In this document: piece by piece, positions 23,551 through 36,575 of the stretch
Numbering within the stretch: the first letter of the stretch is position 1
Layout of the letters: each line of letters opens with the position of its first letter
Assembly: GCF_003590095.1 (NCBI RefSeq)
Contig: NC_039478.1
Location: forward strand, 4,898,001 to 4,962,000
Length of the DNA: 64,000 nucleotides
Direction: 5' to 3'
Source of the DNA: Trichoplusia ni
Lineage: Eukaryota; Arthropoda; Insecta; Lepidoptera; Noctuidae
The notes under the pieces: model-generated
Database searches by the model: none
The model's input: only the letters and a program-made list of their open reading frames with translations
Told to the model about the DNA's origin: nothing
Translations under genes and position numbers: made by a program

Positions 23551-26500
23551 GCATTTTGCTAGTTGCTTTTCATCAGGCGTTATGCATGCATGAGATGTTT
23601 CGTGATAATTAGGTGTTCACAAACAGTTGTGTTCAAGATTTATTTCAAGGTCGTTGTCAAATTTAAGGCATAATTGTTAAAATTACTTTTAGTCTCAATT
23701 GGCCAATCCATATCGTCTAAAAATATCGAGATCACTCAAGGACGGAAGTCTTACTACTGCTACTACGAAATTTACTACTAAACCAGCAGTTTTCTGAGAG
23801 TTTCGTCTATTTTGTAGTGTGTTTAACTAAACTTTAGTTGTCAAGGATATTTTTGGCGAATCAAATACTGAATTTGATTGTTTATGAATGTGAAATATAT
23901 CTCTATAACAGAGAAGAGTTGGATGTTTCTACAGAATTCACTTATGATAGATTAGATCAATATAAAGGTTTGCAAGAGGCAAGGAAATTGCCATAAGTGG
24001 TGAATGTATGTGAAATAAACACGCACACCAGGGTAATAAAATAAATAACGCTATTTCACGTTGCAAATAATGTACGATACTAAAATGTTATGCCCAACGT
24101 AAATATGTTCAAATCTTCCGTAGGTCCGTATTTGCTATTTTTGACCAAAAGCTTTAATTCCTTCGTCCGAATCTTCCTTTAAATCTTAGTACTCTATTAA
24201 TTGAGAAGATGAGAGAATTGGCTGAAAATTAAAGTTGTGACCTGTTAGCCCAACATGTATATATGTACCTTTAGTTCACAAAAGGGGCTTAACTTCAACA
24301 TATTCCCTAGAGTAATTCACGTCTGCTAGTGAGTGCCTATTTGTAAACAGAATGGCTTTTTATATGGTGGCCCGGGCAACAGTATATGTTTGAATATTGC
24401 ATGAGATTTGGTCCAGGTGTCAACAATTTGAGGACTGCTGTCGCAAAGAGAGCGAGTGTGGAAGAACGTCCAAAGTAGATTCATATTATGAGAAAAAATC
24501 TTTCAACTGGTTTGAGTCACAGTAGGCATTACATAAATCGGGAAGCTTTGGACAGAGTGAGATGAAGAAGAGTAAAAATTCCTTTGCCTCACTGGTGAGT
24601 CCTGACAGGCTCTGGAGCAGATAAAACTTCATAAGCAGCGTTAATTTATTTTTGAGGCCACATATGACCTAGACAGCATTAGTACTAGCTTAGCTAATAC
24701 ATCCAAATTAAGATGGATATGTAGACAAAGTTTTAAAAAAACAAAGAAAACTTATGGTTTAAATCGCTTGCATTGGGACTTAAGTTTTTTAATTTTAAAT
24801 GCGTATTTCTATTGCAGATATTGAACAAAGAAATAACAATGGAGCAATAGAGGGTGGTACATATGTGTCTTAGCTTTAATAGTTGCTTTTGTTCGAACAT
24901 TTTGCATTTATGGCATTATTTAGTGCCATAATTTTTAACCCCAATGAAAAAAGAGATGGGTTTTAGTTTTACGGTTTTGTGTCTGCTTCTGTCTGCGGAT
25001 CTATCTATGGCAACGGTTCTTATTTTATTTATGAGACTGTTATTTCTAGCCTATGGTGTCCTTTAGATAGGCGAAACTTTCCTCAAAGCCTTCAAATTTT
25101 CCTGCTCTGTACCTATCAAAACATTATCGTATTCGACAAACTACAGGATCAAACAGACGTCCTGGGCTATTTCAAGCAATTGCGATTAAAGAAAAAAGAA
25201 ATCAATGGCAGATAAAAAAAAATATATTCTGAACAACCTTGAAAATAAAAATTTTAACAGGGCATCACACAAAAAAAACATTAAAATCGATCCAGCCGTA
25301 TAGGGAGAGATCAGAGTCAAACTCTCATACAATATTATTTATTGTATAGTACAGTTCAACCCAATAACCGTTCCAACCTCGATAATACAAAAATAAATAG
25401 TTCAAAGTGATGTATTTCATCGGCATTGATGCCTGAACACGTTTCGGAGCCGGCTGTTGGCACATGCCAACCTCATACATGCCCTGACATGTGTCAACTG
25501 TACAAAATGAACGTGCTCCCGTTACAAAGTGGAAATGTTTTCACTGTTACTTTGTATGAATTAAAGTGGCCTTACACTTCAATTAAATTGACACGCTGTA
25601 GGTGATTTTTGTAATTCACTTGTGTAAAAGTGCCTGATGGGTTTCGGATCCAACCTCTGACCACTACAGCCGTAAAGCATTTGGGCCTGTTGATAAAACT
25701 AGTGATGTTCCGTGTTTGTTTTAACCAACTTTTAAGAGGAGGTTATGTGGTCATTAGTGTTTGTTTTTTTGTGATAGGTCCTTAATCATACTCATCTGAT
25801 GCGGTGGATAAATGATTTTTTTTTAAAAAAAATTTGTACTTTTCTTTACATCTTTTCCCAAATTCAATATTCTACGTCATAATAAAATATAACAAAAGTA
25901 AATACATCCATTAGTAAAACATTTACATGAAATAACCCGTTCTTACTGTGTAATCAAATCAAAAGGCTTTTACAGACTGCGGTAACCTCGTAAGGGTGCG
26001 TTCAAAATAATCATATTTCTATGAAAGTTCATAACCTTAAATACTGGTTAATGAAATAGTTTTTAAACTACAGTTACCTGTGAATAATATTTTTTTCTGG
26101 TGGGTAACATGTTGGAAACAAGGGGTATTTGGTGTAACAAAAACTCATACACATATAGTATATTACAATCAATTCCATACAGACACAGAACAAACGATTG
26201 TGCTGTGCTGCAAACCGGCCAGTCGATCAAAGACCGTCATATTATTCTTCTTCCTCGAAAAGCCTTATTAAACCCTTATACCACGAAATATCTTCTAAAA
26301 CTAATTTCCTAATAAAGTTGAAATACTCATCACATAAACAAAACTTCCTTTTCTCCAAATATTTCTCAATGAACGAGTATGAAGCAATTCAATCCTAATT
26401 TACTCCCAAGAGTTTGCTTTTTGAAAGTAAACCGAATTAAATTTGTCAAAGCGAGTTCTATATAAATAAATGAAACAGCAAATTGCGGTCTCAATTTGAT

Positions 26501-28105
26501 TTGAAAGGTTACATTAATTAGTGAAGCTCATTCTATTGGGGATACAGTGGGAAGAAATACGTACAGAAGCTTAGGAGGTATTTTTGGATCAATTAATTTT
26601 CTTTGAATGAGGCGAGGCCTACTACAAGTTCTTAACCTTAAATTTTACCTTTCTGGAATCTTATTGAACCTAGAGGCAGTGGACAAATATGGGCTGATGA
26701 TGATGATGAATACAATGGGAAAATCATATACCTCATTTACCTCAGACAAGAGTCACCTCCTGGTATCATGTACAAATCGCATTATCAGCTACCGAGGTCA
26801 CTGGCAAATGGTACAAATTATTCCATGATATCCCACCACCTTAATAGACATCCACTATGTTAAACAACTTATGTTGCTTACTGTGCAATAGGTAGATACT
26901 ATTTACTTGATATTTATAACATACGCCTGAGTTATTAAGTACTGAAACCGCTTAATAACAAACTTGTATTAATAATTCCTGTGTCAAGAGAATACCTAAT
27001 TTGGTATTTAGCTTCGTACAAAGCCGGCTCAAATTGTAACTTTGTGTTATATTCGCAACTTCTATTATGCTAGACATATTAGTCAGAAAGTCTGGATTTC
27101 AGGTCTGATAATCAAGATTATAATATGAAAGATTTCGGTTTATTAAGTCTAATTTGATGTTGTCGAGTGGAAAAGTTTTTTTTCTAGGTTGTATTGTAGA
27201 CATTAGAAAAAATTGATAACTTGGTTTTAAAAATTGTCATGGCAATGGCATCAGTTTTAAACAAATTCTACTTAATCTTACCCGAAATCCTAGCGTCACT
27301 AATTAAAAACTTCAATTTGTTTTTGTTTCAGGTATAAATAAAACGACTTGGTTATAAAATAAACTGTAAAATAAAATACATCTAACTTCCCAGTTCCAGA
27401 TAATAGTAATAAAGAAAAAAACATGGTTTTGTTTTGCACTTAAAAATAAGTTAAAATCTGAAACTTTTCCATAAAATAAACAAGTTTTTATACAAACCTC
27501 TTAATTATTTAAATACCATAATTCAGAATACTTGTTAACACGTTTGGCGCCAAACTGTCTCAGCGCCATTACTGGCAGTCTTGCCAACTTAATATAAAAT
27601 ATTGCCAGTGTTTAAAAATAAAAGTGCTTTGGTGGTTGACAGCTGACGTTATTAGGCACTTTGTGTGTGTAACATTTATACATTATAAAAATCATATTTT
27701 GTGTGATATTTTCTGGCAAATAAAGAGTTGAAAATTAAGTTTTCAGGTGCAGACATATTTTAAGTTTTCATTGAAGTTTTTTTTTTTTTTGATGTCCACA
27801 ATTCTACGCCATTATTTTATTTTAAACTTTAACCAAATTCAGATAAATGCGTAGGTACGCTATTGTTACATCACAATAAGGTTTTTGATGAACGCTATAT
27901 AAAATATTCTAAAATGTAAATTAGTTTTCATACATTCAACGAAATAAAATCAGCATGAATTTTCACTCATACAAATTAAACCGCGATGTACTAAATTTAT
28001 TTTCAACTTTTGAAATTGGGCTTACAAATAAATAATTCTGTTGAATAGGACTTAATAACATTAAATCATTTCTCGTCTAATTTTGTCACACTATTGCTTG
28101 GACTA
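23551..28105. other. Gene-free stretch
   Basis: No supported gene. ATGGGCTGATGATGATGATG near 26690-26708 looks like the 3' microsatellite end of a retroelement. The overlapping frames at 26080-26398 show no recognisable protein or signal peptide. Confidence 0.45.
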
Positions 28106-28255
28106 TATATTATAGAATAGAATAGAATAATTTTTTTTTTAGAATAGATTTATTTATTTGCTTAGAATGCAGGCATTGAGGTGTTACAAATTATAAGAAG
28201 CCTTATACATTCCGCCTGACGGCATGCAAATTTTTCATTTTATGTTTTTTAATAC
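28106..28255. repeat. (AGAAT)n microsatellite and possible minus-strand LINE tail
   Basis: Repeats of the AGAAT unit are followed by a T-run, a TTTATTTATTTG segment and then GC-richer sequence. The arrangement resembles a LINE 3' end on the minus strand, but no coding sequence is preserved. Confidence 0.3.
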
Positions 28256-28510
28256 ATTAAAGACAGTAATCTAAAACAAATGACGCTCTGAACTTGTATA
28301 ACTCAAACTTGGTAATAATGCTATATTATTCAAAGCAGTACTTAGATGCTGGGGTTCCCATTAGTAACATCACTATTGTTGTGTGGTAAACCAGAGGAAG
28401 TCCATTAATAGCCGCCTCAGGGAAGTGCCCGAATGACGCACTGAACGATTTTGTCAAAGTATAGGGTCGGCAGTGAGCAACCTCTTCTTAAGAAAAAATA
28501 ATAATAATAG

Positions 28511-28590
28511 ATTTTTTAAATATCACTCCATTCAAATATTATCAAAATCGGTCCATCTGTTTTCATACCTGAAAATTGCATTGTTGCCCT
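28511..28590 (+). repeat. Fragment of a dispersed repeat (also at 7.0 and 42.1 kb)
   Basis: TTTTTTAAATATCACTCCAT, ATTATCAAAATCGGTCCATC and CTGTTTTCATACCTG match the starts of the copies at 7040-7240 and 42092-42280. Confidence 0.5.
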
Positions 28591-29189
28591 AAAAACGTGT
28601 GAAACTGGGAAAAACATGAGAAAGAGGTCCGCCTGCTCTTTCAAAAATACTCTCCAAGGAGTTTGAGATATGATTTAAACTTCTTGTAAAGGATTAATGT
28701 ACAAAAGAGAACTTAATTGACCATAAGATATTGTAATTGGCTGTTACATAACATGAACTCACCTCTCATAATAGCAAACGTACTATAAATGTAGGGTTAT
28801 GGGCTATAACAACTACAAATCATTACCCTTCTTCTGGGAAAGAGAGGCAAATATAGCCGCCATTTTAACTTTTAATTAACCAACCCTAGAAATGTAGAGA
28901 TTAGCAATCGTGAGCTAAAAGATTCATTATTAGAAAACGTGTTTAATTACAAGAGAATCCCTTTGGTCTAGGAATAGTTAAACTATTTTTAAAACCAGCA
29001 AACAGACTTGGATTAGATTTTAAAAGTAGAAAATGTTCATTTAACCTTTGTTTCAAATCTTAATTAACTTTCTGAAAAAAAATAGAGTCGACTATTTACA
29101 TTTTCTTCAGTGGTATCAGAAGTAAAAAAAGTGAATTTTTGAATTGCCAATATTTTTTAATATCACTCAAATTATAGGGCTCTGTAACT
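28591..29189. other. Gene-free AT-rich stretch
   Basis: Nothing supportable is seen. Confidence 0.4.
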
Positions 29190-29265
29190 TCTTGTCCTAC
29201 GTGGGTATCGAACCCGCGACACGTCGCGCAGTTCGTTTTTCGTGGCAAAGTTTACCCAGTGGTAA
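29190..29265 (-). mobile_element. tRNA-type SINE head, minus strand
   Basis: On the minus strand it reads GCGCGACGTGTCGCGGGTTC then GATACCCACGTAGG, which is the B-box region of the same SINE family as 32874-33035. An A-box-like TTTACCACTGGGTAAAC segment lies upstream. Confidence 0.55.
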
Positions 29266-32200
29266 AGGTTACAGCTTTTTACGGGAGTATAGTAACGTGG
29301 TATTCCAATATGTGCCGTTCTGTAGATACAAATACTTCAGACCGTATTCAAATATGAATACAGGCAAAACAGAGTTCATCGACCGCAAGGAAAAGCAAAA
29401 CTAAAATTTACATGAGAACATAAACGAACATCTACCTATATAAGTCTACCTGCAATTAAATTCACATCAATTTTTAAATAACCAAAGAAACCTTATTTTC
29501 TTTTCTTAAAATGTTTTTCACAAAACCTGTTTATCACTGAATACCTTCAAAGGGCATCCATTACGGTCCATTTATGGGTATTACAGTGGTTAGAGGCAAA
29601 AGAAAATAAAATAACCAGTAATACAACTCACTAAAGTTACTGCAAAATAAAAGTTCAACAAAAGATGCGTATTTGTTTGTTAGCAATAATTTTATGGTAT
29701 TGTCCAAATTTTGAACGCAGCTGTTTAAGATTGGAGTGCCATCGACTATCGACATCGTTTCAATTTGTGGTAGAGTTAAATATTGCATTACGAACAATCC
29801 TAATTTGTTTTAAACAAAATAATAATTTGTCATCAGTAAAACAACCCGACTTACTTTACTTTATTCATGAGATATAGTCTAGTGCCAGACGGACGTATAA
29901 ATAGCAGTCCTCAGTAATTTGCTTCATTTTTATTCTTGGTTACAGAAACCTAATATCAAATAGAGTCTCGAAGCGGAAAAGGTAGACCAAGAAAGAAGTA
30001 CATAGACCAACTGAAAGAAAAACGCAGAGATTATCCAGAATAGAGACAGATGAAGTATGACACTAACAAGTGCAAAACACTTACGTTGTGATGAAAAGCT
30101 TATTTAAAAAAATAACTTGAAAGAAAAACTGATAAAAATGTTTCTCCGTTTTTTGGCGTGGTTTTACTGACTCTTTCCTCTTACAGCAAATGGCCTATTG
30201 TCAAATTAATGATCGTCAAATATTTTGAAATTGCACGCTTGAGCACTCACAAGGGTTATCAATCAAAATAGGAGGTTGCGTCTGAATACCTTTTGTGGAA
30301 CTTTACTCAATGAAATTATGCCACAAAGGAGTTTTTTCAGTATTGATATAGACTACAGGTGGTCTTGTTTTTCTTGTGCTTCCCTTTTATATTTTGGCCC
30401 ACTTATTGGTGTGCCTCAAATGCTGTATTTCTGCATATTGGATGACATGGAAGCCTACCATTACATAAAGTTAGTAAGTGTGGCTATCTCGTTTTCAAAT
30501 CTATGACGTGGTGTTAACCCCCTAAAGATGGTCAACTCGTTAACCGCATTGTCAAGGCCCAAAAAATAATAATGATACCAGCCTATAAATATTTAATTAC
30601 TGCGAGTTAGCGATTTCAGATATTTGGAATCCAAGTTACCACAAGATGTTTTATTTCATCGTTTTTCAGCTTTGTCTTAGAATAATCAAGTACATTTTCT
30701 TTGAAAATATTCACATTAAAACTTGCCTGTGTTGCCAACGAACCTGCATATTGGTGCATACAAATACTTACAAAATACTGCAAGGCCAGCACGACATTCA
30801 ATATAGACACGAAAACAATACAAACAACATTTAGTGGTGGCGGTAAAGCAAACAAAAATTTGAAATGGCACCTTGTATCAAAAATACGAGATCTGTATTA
30901 CAAAAAGACGTGCTTTAGCAAATCTTTATTAGATGTGGTAGAATGCAAAATAATGACGTCACATAAATTCTCTAACCCTAACTCATTAGTATCATCCAAC
31001 TCAATTCCAACAAATTGACCATTAACACCAAGTCAAAGAGATCTTAATACAGAAAATTTTCTACTTGTCCTAATAATAACCAGTATTATTGCTGTTCATG
31101 ATTATAATGGTGTTCATAATATGGTAATAAAATTACACTTTGGTAATTTTACTCTTTTGCCGTTCAAAGAGTAAGTGGTAAGGGAATTGCTAATCTGGAG
31201 TTCAGTGATAATTTTACCCCCAGGAAAATTGTCAGCGAACTTCATTAATAGGGTTAATAATATTAAATGGGTAATTTTGAATGTTATCACTGGAATCTTA
31301 CAATCTTTTATTAGCGTTTGGAATGAAGAAAATTTTAAATACCAGCCAATTGCAATTTTGTTCTGTTAAATAATCTGGGAAAAATGTGTCTAAAACCATA
31401 AACACTTATGTTTTAGGATTGTGATTGTACAGCATTTCATTACAAGTATATAAAAAAAACATTTAATATGGAATACATTTAAATGACTTTGAATTCTTAA
31501 ATTCAGAATAATTTGAAACTAAAACAAGAAAGTGACAAAAGCAAGAATACGTTAATGAAAAAAAATATATTTCAACAACAACTCCCCAAGCAAGATGATA
31601 ACGATTCAAATTGGAGTACGACTGAACTATAGAACCAATTATTCCACACGGTAGCCACGGGAACGTCTTGGCCAAAATTATTACAACCTAGAATAAGATA
31701 TTCTAGAGATATTGGAATTGGAACTTCCACTCTTGGGACAATTGGTTAACCGCAATTCACAAACGACGTTCAAAGGTAGTTTAAGTCAAGCTATCTCTAT
31801 CATTTGAAAGTCGAATGTAGAGACGAAATTGACTGGCAAATTTTTCAATCTGCTTAATCTGGTCTTTATAATAAAAGTCCGTATACGTCCCACTGCAGGG
31901 CACAAGCCTCCCCCACATATAGGGAAGTCTAGCATTGATCACATCAATCACTATCTCACTGTGGATTGCAGATTTCAGATTCCAATACGTGGAATCCGAG
32001 TCTCCTCCACCACTTTGTCAATGTTGTCTTTGTCAACTTATAACTTTAAAGAGTCTTTGACTGCTTAGAGATCGTATTTGCCACGTGAGCATACAAATCC
32101 ATGTATAATACCGCAATTCCGTATATTCGTCTATAATCTTAATAATAATAATTGAATACAGAAAATGTCCTACTGCTTGGCAAAGTGCACTCTCCATGTG

Positions 32201-32873
32201 GAGTTGTTATTTTTTCTACCTTTATCGCTTTTGTGGCCATTTATTTTCCACTATAAATATATACATGCCGTTTATTCTCCTTTTTGTAGTCCGCCACTAT
32301 CCACTTTTAATTTAAAAGGGAATCCTGTTCTGGTTTTGCAATTAATCCTGGAACGCCACGAGTGCCAGTCACGCTTGGTCGAGGTTTTATATTGTTGGGC
32401 AACTATCAGCAAAAACAAAACAACGTTCACTTCAAAAAAGAGCTTTAAAAACACCAGAAGAAAAATGGAATACAAGTACACCTACTCAAGGAGGAAAAGG
32501 TAATAAAAACACAACCAACAACATTTTTCCCTTGACAAAAGTTACATCAATTTGACAAAAAGTGCTTTTTAATAGCTATAAATATCCTTAACTTCCTCAT
32601 GTCTTATGATAAGATCTTGGAATACAAAAACAAGGAGACAGCCTCCTGCGTTTCAAGAACTTTCACGGTACTTTGACGGCGCAAACAAAAGATTGCAAAC
32701 AACATTAAAATTTATGTCTGAAGTGGATTCCTGTGTTATGGGAATTTCTCAAAAGACTTATGTTGGGATTAAAATTTACCACTTGGGGCGTTTTCCCTAC
32801 TTACGGGGATTCAAAACTGTGTAAAGAGGTGATAATGATGAAGAGGGTAGGACTCTATGGAGTAATGATTTAC
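29266..32873. other. Gene-free stretch with a LINE remnant
   Basis: About 29962-30045 reads SRSGKGRPRKKYIDQLKEK on the plus strand. This resembles the GRPRxxxxD motif near the C-terminus of many LINE reverse-transcriptase proteins, so it is probably a decayed LINE fragment. About 31880-31925 (CGTCCCACTGCAGGGCACAA, then GCCTCCCCCAC) resembles a widespread lepidopteran retroelement end. Other frames (30276-30506, 31463-31675, 32165-32503) look random. Confidence 0.4.
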
Positions 32874-33035
32874 TCCACGGATAGCCGAGTGGTATAGGTA
32901 ACAAGACCCGTTATGCGCGACGTGGCGTGGGTTCGATCCTTACGTGGGATAAGCATTTATATGACCTTCTTGATTTTTTCTTCAGCGACAGTGAGAGAGT
33001 GTTTTGTACATGTGACTTAAATGTTTAATGCAACA
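32874..33035 (+). mobile_element. tRNA-derived SINE
   Basis: It has an A box TAGCCGAGTGG (32882-32892) and a B box GGTTCGATCCT (32930-32940) with GCGCGACGTGGCGTG between them. A diverged body follows (GAGAGTGTTTTGTACATGTG, then ACTTAAATGTTTAATGCAAC). It is the same family as 47494-47665 and 52370-52500. Confidence 0.7.
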
Positions 33036-33342
33036 CTTGGACAGATATCTTATCTGAGAAGGCCATTTAAAAAAATAGACCATGCACAATGTCAATGTTT
33101 TGTGATTGATGGAAGTAAAAATGGGATATGACGTCGAATAACAAAAGTAAAACTTGAAGAGGAACCTATAGTAGTATTTTTAATTACTGGACAGTCGAGT
33201 CGGGACAGCCCAACTACATATTTCTTAACTTAATGGAAGTTCTTGATCTAAATCAAACTTGTATAATTTAATTGTTGATTAGTGTGCATAAATACTATTA
33301 AAAAGAAAGAAAAAACCAGCAGCAATTAGGCAATTCTTTGTA

Positions 33343-33765
33343 TATATATATATATACATATCCTGACCGATTTCGGCCACAGCGACTTGGATCTGCGACT
33401 AATTTTGAGAGCTTCGCTGGTGTGCTCTCCAGTGGCTGACAAAGCCAATTTTTGCAGTAAATGTCCGTCCACATTCGCTGCAAGTCAGCACTCCTCCGAT
33501 GTAGGTATATTGGATGGCCGCGGGTGGTCGGGCCTTCAGCTCTTCTCGCCTCGCGTCGAGCTCTTCTCTTCGCCGGTTTTCAAAATCCCATACCTTGTCC
33601 CTAATAGTCCGCCTCCATTTTGTTCTATCTGCGGCCATAGCCTCCCACTGTGACGGATGTAAGTCACATCTCTTCATGTGGCGTTTAAGCACATCTTTGT
33701 ACCGCAGACGTTGACCACCCTGCTTGCGCTTGCCATTTAGCAGTTCTGAGTAGAAGACACGAAAG
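33343..33765 (-). mobile_element. 5'-truncated LINE with 11-bp target-site duplication
   Basis: The minus strand encodes the C-terminal end of a LINE reverse-transcriptase protein: NGKRKQGGQRLRYKDVLKRH, then MKRCD..PSQWE..AADR.KWR, a charged helix, ARPPAAI, and a terminal C2H2-type finger (CSECGRTF...H...H). The frame is open from the insertion edge near 33760 down to the stop at 33399-33401, followed by a short 3' UTR and a (TA)n tail near 33341-33358. The 11-mer AATTCTTTGTA flanks the insert on both sides (33332-33342 and 33766-33776) as a target-site duplication. It is 5'-truncated, as usual for target-primed reverse transcription. The surviving frame has no internal stop, so the insertion is not ancient. 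This is not a host zinc-finger gene. Confidence 0.85.
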
Positions 33766-33776
33766 AATTCTTTGTA

Positions 33777-34830
33777 CCATAACTTGAAATTAATGTTAAC
33801 AAATCTTCGTACTTTGCAAGTTTATGAGAAAAAGTAAGCTCCAATTACATAACTCAGATTCGAAGAAATACGTCGATTACCTCCAAGTTCATAAATATGT
33901 AATAAAGTTTGTACAAATACCTGAAATATTAGGATACACGTGAATATTTTGCCATCGGGATATCTTATATTTTATTACTTCATAAATTTATTTATTTACC
34001 CATCTTCCATTTTACAAAATTACGATGTTTTTTTCTTGTTGCTCTGTGTGTTGTTTGTCGTTCTTAAGGTAATTTAAACTATATAAATGATACAGAACCA
34101 AAAACTCTCTGTTTCCGGAGAAAAACCAACATGGCTGCCATTTAAAACAAAACAAATAAAATATTAGCTCTTGAACATGTGACTTTATACCTACTGCGAC
34201 ATTTCACGTACAGTCGGCAACAAGAATAAGAATAAGAAATTTTATTTGTTAGAAATATGGTACCTATGGTGTATATAAAGTAAATAACTAGTCCATGATA
34301 TAGGTTTACGAAGCAGCTGAGAACCTACCAGCATCTTATAAAGAAATAATAAGATGTAATGATAATAAATAAAGCATATAATTCATGTTTTTTGCTAAGA
34401 TATAACTGTAACTCGATAAAAATCCCTACAGTAAAAACTTACGCCAACACAACTTTTAAACCACTCTCTCGATTTTATCACACGTGTCTAAGAACAATCG
34501 CATTTAATTCACCTTTAAATCAAAACTAAATTGACATCTCTCAATTCCTTCTATAGATGGACAGACATGTCAAACTTATAACACGCCTTTTTTGCGTCGG
34601 GTTTTAAACATTGATGGCCCTGTGCTATCAAATATAAGCGATGAATAATTTTAAAAAATACAAGCTAAATAGAAAAGCCTTACTTCCATTGAAACATTTT
34701 CGGTAGTTTCGTTTGTTCATTGATTTCTATTGCTGACAGTACATTGAAACCTATTGGTTTACGTTAATTGGATTTTAATCAGAAATTCTCAATTTCCATT
34801 GACGCACGAGTTCGTTCCTTTGATATGCCT
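33777..34830. other. Intergenic DNA upstream of the Kazal-like gene
   Basis: About 34215-34370 contains AAGAATAAGAATAAGAAATT followed by moderately GC-rich sequence. Read on the minus strand it ends AATAAAATTTCTTATTCTTA, like a LINE 3' tail. No gene is seen. Confidence 0.35.
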
Positions 34831-34853
34831 TTCAGTTTAATAGGTGTAAGAAA

Positions 34854-34890
34854 ATGAATTACTTGTTGCCAACATGTTTTGTGTTGTTTA
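34854..34890 (+). CDS. Tentative first coding exon of the Kazal-like gene
   Basis: ATG opens MNYLLPTCFVLF and breaks in phase 1 at a strong donor A|GTAAGT (34891). An initiator-like TCAGTT lies about 20 nt upstream (34832-34837). The hydrophobic residues would form the core of a signal peptide, and the phase matches the acceptor at 36368 and the other introns of the gene. The peptide is short for a signal sequence, so another exon could lie in the 1.5-kb intron, or the real start could be elsewhere. Confidence 0.35.
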
Positions 34891-36368
34891 GTAAGTATTT
34901 TTAATTATATTTTTTCCAAAAAATATTTTCGGGTTAGGTTATGTTAACATCTTGAAAATACAAGATTTCTTAGTGCTGCAAAAATGCCATGGAAATACGT
35001 ACTTTTTCTTAAAGTTACCATGGTAGGTTTCAGTACTGTCTAATGGTTTGGCTTCCAGTCTGCCCAGATTAAGCTCCTTACCGTATTTTACGGAGAGCTG
35101 TTTTTCTGAACTCTTCAACACATTTTAGTTGCCAGATTTTTTTTCCTGTCATGTGCATTTGTGAAAAAAGCATTTTGAGCTGTATTGTGCTCTATACCAA
35201 TTCGGAGGCCAACCGCCACGTTAAAGTAGCAACATTATTGCAAATGTGGGAGAGATCCCGCCCTACGCTTTCTTGCTTCAATAACATTTTAAAACGTAGT
35301 TGTATACTCTCAAATCAATTTCTCAAACATCTTTCCTTACATAAAGATATAAATTTATTATACTACAGAATAACCAAAATTTATATTTCAAATAAATTAC
35401 AAAATACTAATGCACATCTGTTCAAAAAAATCTTTTCTTACTGAATCTACAAACTGGCTCTCCGTATTGTCTGGTAAACAACTGTGAAAGGAAATAATAT
35501 CAAGCAATGAATCTCGCGACTCCCTATTTAAATCTAAATTGTATTCATTGCAACTATCTCGGTTGCTTGCATTTTGTTGGACAGTGTGGTTTGTACACAA
35601 TAATTTATGAAAAGTCCTTTAGATTTCTGTATTTAAATGATGACTCACGCGGGTTTATCGGGATTGAGAGATCCGTCTTTAATTACCACCCATTTGAATC
35701 CTTTAATTGATAGCTTATGGTTAAGGACTCTGGTTGGGTCCGAAACTAGTTTGCAATCCCGATAAAAACGAAAGAGTAAACCGTTACATGTGAATCAACC
35801 AGAAATAAATTACTTAAAAAAAAAAACAAACCATTTAAGTATCTGTATATGTATGTTTTTAAGGGTATGTTTAAAAGTAAGTATAGTTTAATATCTATGT
35901 ATTGGATCATCATGATCATAAAATTTTAGGGCTGGCTACGTAAAAATTTAGCTATTTTTGGGTCTCAATTCGGCAATAAATTTATTATTTTTATAGTCGT
36001 ACAAGTATCTCATACTGCTGGTACTGCACGGAATCAATATGGCTTCCATTCATTATTTCCCGTTTGATGATTGACCACATTTACAATCCATAATTGCATG
36101 TTCGGTCAAATTAACCACTGATCTCATTTTAATAAAATTACCAACTTTACAATCCTCTTTTTCCAATTCTTTTTAAATACACCCTATCCAGTACTTTACA
36201 TTCACACTATTTTGAAAATAATTTAAGGTATGAGAAAATACGTGAATGTTCCTGTTTTAAACAAAACGAAATTAAAATTCAGCTCCAAACAGCTCTAGAG
36301 ACAAATTATATCCTACAGCAGCAAACAATCCGAGAACCCGCTCTACAAAACAAGCTTGAAAAATACAG
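34891..36368 (+). other. Putative intron 1 of the Kazal-like gene
   Basis: It is bounded by GTAAGT and a weak acceptor (AAAATACAG) with a poor pyrimidine tract. It contains the decayed palindromic MITE at 35640-35790. Frames such as 35151-35444 have no signal peptide or family similarity. Confidence 0.35.
35640..35790. mobile_element. Decayed palindromic MITE copy
   Basis: ATGACTCACGCGGGTTTATC, GGTTAAGGACTCTGGTTGGG, CCGAAACTAGTTTGC and AGTAAACCGTTACATG match the complete copy at 20301-20455 with many substitutions and poor pairing of the arms. It is older than the 20.3-kb and 53.5-kb copies. Confidence 0.65.
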
Positions 36369-36575
36369 CGACTCAATTAAACAAATTGTCCCAATTATAT
36401 AAACTACCCGAATCTGTTCCAGTTGCATTAAGAGCAGCCGTCGGGGAATCGTGCAACATTTTTTGTCCACCAGGAGAAGGGAAGATGCAATGTGGCTTCA
36501 ATGAGGAAGAAAGAAAATATAAAATGTTTCCAAGTCTATGTGCCATGGGAGCGTTTTCTACGTGCTTCAAAACTA
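36369..36575 (+). CDS. Kazal-like gene, exon 2 (most of domain 1)
   Basis: This 207-nt exon in phase 1-1 encodes a linker and then GESCNIFCPPGEGKMQCGF...PSLCAMGAFSTCFKT. The five cysteines are spaced C-x3-C-x8-C-x15-C-x7-C. The sixth cysteine of the domain comes from the start of exon 3 (PLKFC, 12 residues later). The pattern fits Kazal-type serine protease inhibitors, secreted proteins that present a reactive loop near cysteine 2. The C3-C5 region is longer than in the textbook domain. The donor is A|GTAAGA at 36576. The acceptor at 36368 is weak. It is supported by phase and by giving exactly the same length as exon 3. The frame is open upstream to 36299, so an earlier acceptor (36318 or 36321) is possible in another phase. 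Confidence 0.65.

Noticed and set aside
30276..30506. 76-residue frame with several cysteines
   Set aside because: Cysteine spacing does not match Kazal or other small secreted families, and no signal peptide or splice context is seen.
33399..33692. Host C2H2 zinc-finger gene on the minus strand
   Set aside because: The frame continues upstream into the conserved C-terminal part of a LINE ORF2 protein and is bounded by a target-site duplication.
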